Shown here piece after piece: positions 6,757-11,821 of a stretch of 11,821 nucleotides of DNA; the first letter of the stretch is position 1, and every line of letters starts with the position of its first letter. A program made the translations under genes and the position numbers. The notes beneath the pieces are model-generated. The model was not told the DNA's origin, did no database searches, and worked only from the letters and a program-made list of their open reading frames with translations. Source of the DNA: an uncultured Lachnospiraceae bacterium (GTDB lineage Bacteria > Bacillota > Clostridia > Lachnospirales > Lachnospiraceae); the NCBI GenBank assembly GCA_900553305.1, contig USDI01000054.1, positions 1 to 11,821 on the forward strand, read 5' to 3'.

Positions 6757-7608
6757 ATGTTGGAAATTGGAAAAAGACAATTGCTCACAATAGTAAAGAA
6801 AGTAGAGTTCGGAGTCTATCTTGCCAAAAAGCAGGAAGCGGATTCGGAAGAAAAGGTGCTTTTGCCCCGGAAGGAAGTTCCGGAGAATGCACAGATCGGG
6901 GATGAAATCGAAGTATTTCTTTACCGTGATTCCAAGGACCGGATGATTGCAACCGTGCGGCAGCCAAAGATTTCTTTAGGAGAGGTTGCCCTGCTTTGTG
7001 TGAAGGAAAATGGTAAAATCGGAGCATTCCTTGACTGGGGGCTTGAGAAGGATCTGCTGCTTCCGTTCCGGGAACAGGTAAGAAAGGTACGCCCCGGAGA
7101 GGAATGTCTGGTTGCTTTATATCTCGATAAGAGTAAGCGTTTGTGTGCGACGATGAAGGTCTATCATTATCTGCGCACGGACAGTCCTTATGAAAAGGAT
7201 CAGAAGGTAACCGGAACACTTTATGAAATCAGTGATAATTTCGGTGCATTTGTAGCAGTGGATAACTGTTATTCTGCTTTGATTCCGAAGAAGGAACCTT
7301 TGGGAAATGCAAAGGTTGGAGATACCGTGGAAGCCCGTGTTACGGAAGTGCTGAAGGATGGGAAGCTGTCCCTAAGCCTTAGGGAGAAAGCGTACATCCA
7401 GATGAATGAGGATGCGCAGAAACTTCTGAAGCTTTTGGAAGAGCAGGGAGGTGAGCTGCCCGTTGGGGATAAGTCTTCTCCCGAAAAGATCAATGAACTG
7501 ACCGGTATGAGCAAGAATGAATTCAAGCGTGCGGCAGGCAACCTATACAGGCAGCGCCTGATTAAGGTGGAAGAACATAAGATTTATCAGCTTTCATCGG
7601 ATAAGTGA
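6757..7608 (+). CDS. cvfB: CvfB-family S1 RNA-binding protein
   Basis: This 283-residue cytosolic protein of the CvfB/YitL family consists of three S1/OB-type domains (about residues 1-65, 70-135 and 148-210) and a C-terminal winged helix (about 220-280, with LTGMSKNEFKRAAGNLYRQR). The third S1 domain is the clearest, with VTGTLYEISDNFGAFVAVDN, ALIPKKE and KVGDTVEARV. In Staphylococcus aureus CvfB affects virulence-factor expression and binds RNA; in gut anaerobes its job is unknown. AGAGGA (6745-6750) fixes the start at ATG 6757. It begins 30 bases after the HEPN remnant with no terminator between, so it may be read from the MNT/HEPN promoter as well as any promoter of its own. A clear terminator follows at 7622. 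Confidence 0.85.
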   Translation: MLEIGKRQLLTIVKKVEFGVYLAKKQEADSEEKVLLPRKEVPENAQIGDEIEVFLYRDSKDRMIATVRQPKISLGEVALLCVKENGKIGAFLDWGLEKDLLLPFREQVRKVRPGEECLVALYLDKSKRLCATMKVYHYLRTDSPYEKDQKVTGTLYEISDNFGAFVAVDNCYSALIPKKEPLGNAKVGDTVEARVTEVLKDGKLSLSLREKAYIQMNEDAQKLLKLLEEQGGELPVGDKSSPEKINELTGMSKNEFKRAAGNLYRQRLIKVEEHKIYQLSSDK

Positions 7609-7621
7609 TCGAGGAATAAAT

Positions 7622-7652
7622 AAGGACACGCAGATGCGTGTCCTTGTTCGTT
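7622..7652. terminator. Terminator shared by cvfB and the convergent YjfB-like gene
   Basis: AAGGACACGC (7622-7631) and GCGTGTCCTT (7636-7645) form a perfect 10-bp stem with an AGAT loop, 13 bases past the cvfB stop. The downstream tract on the plus strand is GTTCGTT, not a pure T run. On the minus strand ATTTATT follows the stem, so it can serve both directions. Confidence 0.75.
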
Positions 7653-7692
7653 ATATATATGGTTATGAATATGTGATGTCTGTCGGTTGCCC

Positions 7693-7881
7693 TTAAACAT
7701 ACATATCAAAATTGCTGCCAATATTCGGATTCACAGATAGCTCCATGGAGCGGTCCAGCATGTTGATGAGACTGGAACCGGATTGTTCGGTGGAGTCGAG
7801 AGCCTTACTTAAAACAGCAACTCCGACCTGATTCTGCAGATTCACATTTGCCATTGCGGTAGATAATTCAGGAATATTCAT
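7693..7881 (-). CDS. YjfB-like putative motility protein
   Basis: This 62-residue protein opens MNIPELSTAMANVNLQNQVG, continues VAVLSKALDSTEQSGSSLI, and has an N/G/S-rich end. It matches the YjfB family of small proteins, often annotated 'putative motility protein' and found mainly in flagellated Firmicutes. Its biochemical role is not known. There is no signal peptide or transmembrane segment. The start is well supported by AAAGGAGAG (complement of 7887-7895). It is monocistronic, convergent with cvfB and divergent from the CdaR-type gene. Its presence hints that the host is, or descends from, a flagellated species. No motility sigma-factor (sigma-D) consensus is seen upstream; the visible promoter is of the extended -10 type. 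Confidence 0.75.
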   Translation of the reverse strand: MNIPELSTAMANVNLQNQVGVAVLSKALDSTEQSGSSLINMLDRSMELSVNPNIGSNFDMYV

Positions 7882-7903
7882 AGAATCTCTCCTTTCCTTT
7901 TAT

Positions 7904-7920
7904 CTATACAGTCAGTATAG
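7904..7920. repeat. Inverted repeat overlapping the YjfB-like promoter
   Basis: CTATAC (7904-7909) and GTATAG (7915-7920) are perfect 6-base inverted arms around a 5-base spacer. The repeat covers the -10 element of the minus-strand promoter and the expected transcript start, a typical place for an operator. At this length it could also be chance in AT-rich DNA. Confidence 0.35.
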
Positions 7921-7942
7921 CACTTCACATAAGAAATAGTAA
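7914..7942 (-). promoter_or_regulatory. Promoter of the YjfB-like gene (extended -10)
   Basis: Read on the minus strand, TGC precedes TATACT (complement of 7914-7919), forming an extended -10. A weak -35 TTACTA (complement of 7937-7942) sits 17 bases upstream. The transcript would start at about 7907 and carry a short leader with the SD. Confidence 0.5.
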
Positions 7943-8132
7943 AGTAAAAAATGCCTGAAAAACAGTGTGGAAAGTACAGAAAAAATACACAAAAAAATCA
8001 CAATTTTTAGTAGATTTTTTTGTACATATGTATTAAAATAGAATGAGTATTACTATAAATAACAAAAAAACATTTAATGTATTGGTTAATGTGCATAATG
8101 AAGTTGTAGCATGGCTGCAGAGAGGGGGGTAT

Positions 8133-9218
8133 ATGATCTCAAATCAGATTTTGCAGAATACCATTGATGGTTTGAAGACAATTGCACGTGTGGATTTTGA
8201 GGTACTTGATACAGAGGGCAAGGAAGTAGCAACTACTGCTGAGATACCGTTCGGGGGACGTAAGGAAGCAGTTGAATTTGTGAAATCCCAGGCAGATTCC
8301 CAGGAGATTCAGGGATGTCAGTTTTTTAAGATTTATGACGACCAGCAGCCGGAATATGTTCTGGTAACGATTGGTTCGGATGAGAATGCATATCTGGTAG
8401 GGAAAATGGCCGCCTTTCAAATCCAGAATCTGATGATTGCCTATAAGGAACGGTTTGACAAGGATAACTTTGTCAAGAATCTGCTCCTTGATAATCTGTT
8501 GGTAATTGATATTTACAGCAGGGCAAAGAAATTACATATTCAAACGGAAGTAAACCGTGTGGCCATGATCGTAGAGACAGATAACAAGGATAGCAATATT
8601 CTTGAGATGCTCCGGGGGTTCCTCGGAGTGAACAGCCTGGACTTTATCACGGCTGTGGATGAAAGGGATGTTATTGTTGTTAAGGATCTTTCGGAAGGCG
8701 ACAGCGTGAAGGAGATTGAGAAGGCTGCCAGAGCGATGGAGAGCTTTTTGAAGAAGGAAGGCATGACCGGAATCCGTGTTGCATACGGAACTGTTGTGAA
8801 GGAAATTAAAGAGGTCAGCCGTTCCTATAAGGAAGCCAAGATGGCAATGGATGTCGGTAAGATTTTCTTTGATGACAGAAGCATTATTGCCTATAACCAG
8901 CTCGGTATCGGACGTCTGATTTATCAGCTCCCGATTCCTCTGTGCAAGATGTTTATTAAAGAAATTTTCGGTGATAAGAGCCCGGATGATTTTGATGAAG
9001 AGACACTGACAACCATTCAGAAGTTTTTCGAGAACAGTCTGAATGTATCGGAGACATCGAGACAGTTGTTTATCCATCGTAATACGCTGGTTTATCGTCT
9101 GGATAAGCTGCAGAAAACGACAGGACTGGATCTTCGTATCTTTGAGGATGCCATTACCTTCCGGATTGCACTGATGGTTGTGAAATACATGAACTTTATG
9201 GAAAACTTTGAATATTAA
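8133..9218 (+). CDS. CdaR/PucR-type helix-turn-helix transcriptional regulator
   Basis: This 361-residue protein has three parts: an N-terminal sensory region opening MISNQILQNTIDGLKTIARV (about 1-105), as in sugar-diacid-type CdaR regulators; a central GGDEF-like domain (about 135-245); and a C-terminal PucR-type HTH (about 293-350) with FFENSLNVSETSRQLFIHRN followed by TLVYRLDKLQ. CdaR proteins sense sugar diacids in enterobacteria; the ligand here is unknown. The frame is open from ATG 8043, but that codon lacks an SD. ATG 8133 has a strong one (GAGGGGGG, 8122-8129) and gives the family-typical N terminus. The ftsE gene follows within about 20 bases, so this regulator probably heads the ftsEX operon and may autoregulate it; that regulatory link is inference. 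The 250 bases upstream are AT-rich, with no confident promoter for this gene. Confidence 0.8.
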   Translation: MISNQILQNTIDGLKTIARVDFEVLDTEGKEVATTAEIPFGGRKEAVEFVKSQADSQEIQGCQFFKIYDDQQPEYVLVTIGSDENAYLVGKMAAFQIQNLMIAYKERFDKDNFVKNLLLDNLLVIDIYSRAKKLHIQTEVNRVAMIVETDNKDSNILEMLRGFLGVNSLDFITAVDERDVIVVKDLSEGDSVKEIEKAARAMESFLKKEGMTGIRVAYGTVVKEIKEVSRSYKEAKMAMDVGKIFFDDRSIIAYNQLGIGRLIYQLPIPLCKMFIKEIFGDKSPDDFDEETLTTIQKFFENSLNVSETSRQLFIHRNTLVYRLDKLQKTTGLDLRIFEDAITFRIALMVVKYMNFMENFEY

Positions 9219-9237
9219 GATACAGGCGGTGAATATA

Positions 9238-9984
9238 GTGGCTAAGAGTGAACCAAGGAATAGAAGAAAAAAGAAACAGGGAGCAGGGAATGAAGATATT
9301 ATTTCCATGACGAATGTGACCAAGGCATACGCAACAGGTGCGCCTGCCCTGAATGGAATAGATTTGCATATTAAGCCGGGTGAATTCGTATTTATCGTAG
9401 GCGACAGCGGATCCGGTAAGTCTACCATGATTAAGCTTCTTTTAAGAGAGCTTGTTCCGACATCTGGTGAAATCAGTGTCATGGGTTATGATCTTTTGAG
9501 GATCCGGCATCGTAAGATCCCGAAATTCCGCCGGAATTTAGGAATTGTGTTCCAGGATTTCCGTCTTTTGAAGGATCGTAATGTGTATGAGAACGTAGCG
9601 TTTGCACAACGTATTGTGCAGACACCCGGAAAGGAAATCAAGCGAAATGTACCGAGCATTCTGGCTACCGTAGGTCTTGCCGGTAAGTATAAGGCGAAGC
9701 CTCGCCAGTTATCAGGTGGTGAGCAGCAGCGTGTGGCGATTGCAAGAGCACTGGTGAACCGGCCGAGCATTTTGCTTGCGGATGAGCCGACCGGTAATCT
9801 GGATCCGAAGAATTCCTGGGAAATTATGAAGCTTTTGGAACAGATTAATGAGAATGGTACGACGGTACTGGTCGTTACCCACAACAGGGAAATTGTAAAT
9901 GCAATGCAGAAAAGAGTCGTTACCATGAAAAAGGGTATTATTGTGAGCGACGAAGAGAAGGGTGTTTATATCGATGAAGATTAG
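9238..9984 (+). CDS. ftsE: Cell division ABC transporter ATP-binding protein FtsE
   Basis: A 248-residue ABC ATPase. Visible are Walker A GDSGSGKST (55-63), a Q-loop glutamine (106, VFQDF), the signature LSGGEQQR (158-165), Walker B ILLADEPTGNLD (178-189) and H-loop His 215. With FtsX it forms the membrane complex that couples ATP hydrolysis to activation of an extracellular peptidoglycan hydrolase. The GTG at 9238, preceded by AGGCGGTG (9223-9230), is the best-supported start. The frame extends back to TTG 9208, overlapping the preceding gene, and an ATG at 9307 lacks an SD. The chosen start gives a basic N-terminal extension of about 20 residues (KSEPRNRRKKK) that FtsE usually lacks. It overlaps ftsX by 11 bases. 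Confidence 0.92.
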   Translation: MAKSEPRNRRKKKQGAGNEDIISMTNVTKAYATGAPALNGIDLHIKPGEFVFIVGDSGSGKSTMIKLLLRELVPTSGEISVMGYDLLRIRHRKIPKFRRNLGIVFQDFRLLKDRNVYENVAFAQRIVQTPGKEIKRNVPSILATVGLAGKYKAKPRQLSGGEQQRVAIARALVNRPSILLADEPTGNLDPKNSWEIMKLLEQINENGTTVLVVTHNREIVNAMQKRVVTMKKGIIVSDEEKGVYIDED

Positions 9985-10870
9985 TACATTGTTTTATACG
10001 ATTAAGCAGGGATTTATTAATATATTCCGTAATAAATGGTTCTCACTGGCCTCTATCGCAACGATCGGGGCATGTCTGTTCCTGTTTGGTCTGTTCTACT
10101 CGGTACTGATGAACTTTCAGAACATTGTGAGAACCGCGCAGGAAGGCGTCTGCGTGACGGTTCTGTTTGACGAGGGAATCAGTCAGGAACGGATTGAAGA
10201 GATCGGAGCATTAATTGATAAGCGTCCGGAGGTTTCCAAGAAAGAATTTATTTCCGCAGATGATGCATGGAACAGTTTTAAGGACGAATATCTTCAGGGA
10301 TACGAGGATGGGTTTACTGAGAATCCGCTTGCAGATTCTGCCAGCTATGAAATTTATATGAATGATATTTCCATGCAGCCGACACTGGTTTCTTATCTGG
10401 AAGGACTGGAGGGTGTACGTGAAGTAAACCGCTCCGAAGTGACGGCATCGGCACTGACCGGTGTGAATGCGTTGATTGCCTATGTTTCCATTGGTATTAT
10501 TGCAATTCTGCTTGCGGTATCCGTATTCCTGATCAGTAATACCGTAACGATCGGTATTTCCGTTCGTAAGGAAGAGATTACGATTATGAAATATATTGGA
10601 GCAACAGACTACTTTGTCCGTGCGCCGTTTGTCATTGAAGGTATGCTGATTGGTGCGATTGGAGCGCTGATCCCGTTAGGAATTATTTATCTCTTATATA
10701 ATAAGGTAATTGAATACATTGAACAGAGATTTAGTATTTTAACAACGATTCTGGCATTCTTACCGGTCGATACGATCTTTAAGACATTGCTTCCGTTATC
10801 CCTTCTCATTGGTATCGGAATCGGTTTCCTTGGAAGTATTACAACGGTAAGAAAACATCTGCGGGTTTAA
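9974..10870 (+). CDS. ftsX: Cell division protein FtsX (permease-like)
   Basis: A 298-residue membrane partner of FtsE. A short cytoplasmic N terminus (MKISTLFYTIKQGFINIFRN) leads into TM1 (about 23-44). An extracellular domain follows (about 50-165), which in homologues contacts the hydrolase. Then come TM2 (about 167-190), TM3 (about 218-242) and TM4 (about 268-290). The cytoplasmic loop after TM2 carries EEITIMKYIGATDYFVRAPF, the conserved FtsX region that touches FtsE. ATG 9974 is preferred over in-frame GTG 9962 because it gives the family-typical N terminus; the SD (GAAGGG near 9956-9962) lies slightly far. The 11-base overlap with ftsE implies coupled translation and matched stoichiometry. 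Confidence 0.93.
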   Translation: MKISTLFYTIKQGFINIFRNKWFSLASIATIGACLFLFGLFYSVLMNFQNIVRTAQEGVCVTVLFDEGISQERIEEIGALIDKRPEVSKKEFISADDAWNSFKDEYLQGYEDGFTENPLADSASYEIYMNDISMQPTLVSYLEGLEGVREVNRSEVTASALTGVNALIAYVSIGIIAILLAVSVFLISNTVTIGISVRKEEITIMKYIGATDYFVRAPFVIEGMLIGAIGALIPLGIIYLLYNKVIEYIEQRFSILTTILAFLPVDTIFKTLLPLSLLIGIGIGFLGSITTVRKHLRV

Positions 10871-10886
10871 TAGATAAGGACAGAGT

Positions 10887-11821
10887 ATGAAACGTACAAC
10901 GAAGTGGATCGGCCTGTTCCTTTGTGTGGTGCTGGTTTTAGGAATATTTGCGAAACCGGCACTTACCACATATGCCAGTGAACTGACCAATAGCGTCATC
11001 AAGGAGAAGGAACAGGAGATTGATAAGGCCAAACAGGAGAAGAAACAACTGCAGAACAGCCTGACGGATGTTAAGAAACTGAAGGAACAACTTGAAAAAT
11101 CCAAGCAGGATCTGGCGGCTTATGTGCAGGAATTGGATGCAGATCTGACGGCAATTCAGGAGAAGATCAACGAACTGAATGACCTTATTACAGAAAAAGA
11201 AAAAGAAATTGAAGATAAGACGGCAGAGCTGGAGGAGGCACAGCGTGTCCAGCAGGAGCAGTATGAGGCAATGAAAACCCGTATCAAATTCATGTATGAA
11301 CGGGGCGACACGATCTATATGGAACTGCTTTTCAGTTCCAGCTCTTTTGGAGATATGCTGAATAAAGCAGACTATATCCAGATGCTTTCCGAATATGACC
11401 GTAAACTTCTGGATGAATATGTGGCGCATGCCAATTATGTTTCTCTGTGTAAGGAGAGTCTGGAAGAAGAAAAGAGCGTTCTGGATGAGGCGAAGGCGAC
11501 CGTTGAAAAGGAAGAAGCTTCCTTAAATGAACTGATCGGTGCCAAACAGAATGAAATGTATAAGATGTCCTCTGACATCCAGAGCAAGGAACAGGCAATC
11601 AAGGAGTATGAGGCAGATATTGCCGAGCAGAACGAAACCATTAAAGCGTTGGAAGCAATTGTTGCCGAAGAACGTAAGAAGCTTGCCGCAGAACAGGGAA
11701 GAAGATACGATGGTGGTGTGTTTGCATGGCCGGCACCATCCTACACAAGAATTTCGGATGACTATGGTAACCGTACGCACCCGATTCTGGGTACACAGCA
11801 GTTCCATAACGGAATTGATAT
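10887..11821 (+). CDS. Secreted coiled-coil M23 peptidoglycan hydrolase, FtsEX partner (3' partial)
   Basis: The first 311 codons are present; the window ends inside the gene. Residues 1-30 are a signal peptide (basic start, hydrophobic core IGLFLCVVLVLGIFA, likely cleavage near TYA-S). Residues about 33-270 are an almost continuous, charged coiled coil, interrupted by FMYERGDTIYMELLFSSSSF (135-154), the region seen in EnvC/PcsB/CwlO-type hydrolases regulated by FtsEX. From about 279 an M23/LytM domain begins (FAWPAP, DDYGNRTHPILG), with HNGID at 307-311 supplying the first two zinc ligands (His, Asp). Position directly after ftsEX, with AAGGA at 10876-10880, points to a septal hydrolase activated through FtsX. 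The second metal motif (HxH) lies beyond the window, so activity cannot be confirmed here. Confidence 0.9.
   Translation, partial: MKRTTKWIGLFLCVVLVLGIFAKPALTTYASELTNSVIKEKEQEIDKAKQEKKQLQNSLTDVKKLKEQLEKSKQDLAAYVQELDADLTAIQEKINELNDLITEKEKEIEDKTAELEEAQRVQQEQYEAMKTRIKFMYERGDTIYMELLFSSSSFGDMLNKADYIQMLSEYDRKLLDEYVAHANYVSLCKESLEEEKSVLDEAKATVEKEEASLNELIGAKQNEMYKMSSDIQSKEQAIKEYEADIAEQNETIKALEAIVAEERKKLAAEQGRRYDGGVFAWPAPSYTRISDDYGNRTHPILGTQQFHNGID

Noticed and set aside
5860..6760. Possible attachment site: repeat of the tRNA-Gln 3' end flanking the MNT/HEPN pair
   Set aside because: No second copy of the tRNA 3' sequence (TTCGAATCCTTGTAGCCC) is visible downstream of the pair, and no integrase gene is present.
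8043..8132. Extended N terminus of the CdaR-type regulator from ATG 8043
   Set aside because: No ribosome binding site precedes 8043, and the 30 added residues do not resemble the family. ATG 8133 has a very strong SD and the typical N terminus.
8532..9482. Minus-strand open frame (316 codons) opposite the CdaR-type gene and ftsE
   Set aside because: It runs across two clear plus-strand genes with family motifs and has no recognisable domain or ribosome binding site.
10938..11429. Minus-strand open frame rich in Leu and Phe, resembling a membrane protein
   Set aside because: It is the antisense image of the Glu/Lys/Gln-rich coiled coil of the M23 protein, which always reads as Phe/Leu-rich on the opposite strand.

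Overview
The window looks like ordinary chromosome of a low-to-moderate GC anaerobic Firmicute, most likely a member of the Lachnospiraceae (Clostridia, Roseburia/Eubacterium/Blautia-like). The grounds are the gene families and their order: a reduced MltG-like protein, a TrmR-type O-methyltransferase, a U32 protein and a type III glutamine synthetase in one run; a YjfB-like small protein; and a CdaR-type regulator ahead of ftsE, ftsX and an M23 hydrolase. Strong Shine-Dalgarno sequences and a tRNA without an encoded CCA fit as well. This assignment is inference from protein content, not from a database match.

Layout. Positions 1-137 hold the end of an unrecognised gene. Positions 185-4823 form a tight plus-strand run: a membrane-anchored YceG/MltG-like protein lacking the catalytic part, then trmR and trhP (methylation and hydroxylation of wobble uridine 34 in tRNA), then glnN, whose start overlaps the trhP stop (ATGA). 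A strong hairpin at 4883-4920 lies between glnN and a convergent minus-strand gene (4961-5632). That gene encodes an unusual protein joining a DUF1905-like barrel to a papain/C39-like cysteine peptidase domain.

Positions 5765-5923 are a self-contained tRNA-Gln(CUG) transcription unit with a near-consensus promoter and a clear intrinsic terminator. Directly after it comes a small MNT nucleotidyltransferase/HEPN pair (6002-6726), a toxin-antitoxin-type module whose HEPN gene is broken by one extra A in a seven-A run. A CvfB-like S1/winged-helix RNA-binding protein follows (6757-7608), with a terminator shared with a convergent YjfB-like 62-residue gene (7693-7881).

Positions 8133-11821 form a cell-envelope operon: a CdaR/PucR-type regulator, ftsE, ftsX, and the first 311 codons of a secreted coiled-coil M23 peptidase cut off by the window end. 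FtsE and FtsX should form the ATP-driven membrane complex that activates this hydrolase outside the cell during division.

The items most worth a second look are the DUF1905-like/cysteine-peptidase fusion, the frameshifted HEPN gene, the catalytic-domain-less MltG homologue, and the M23 partner of FtsEX, which keeps the zinc-ligand motif visible in this window. No CRISPR array, insertion sequence, phage gene or riboswitch was found, and no gene-free stretch is longer than about 180 bases.
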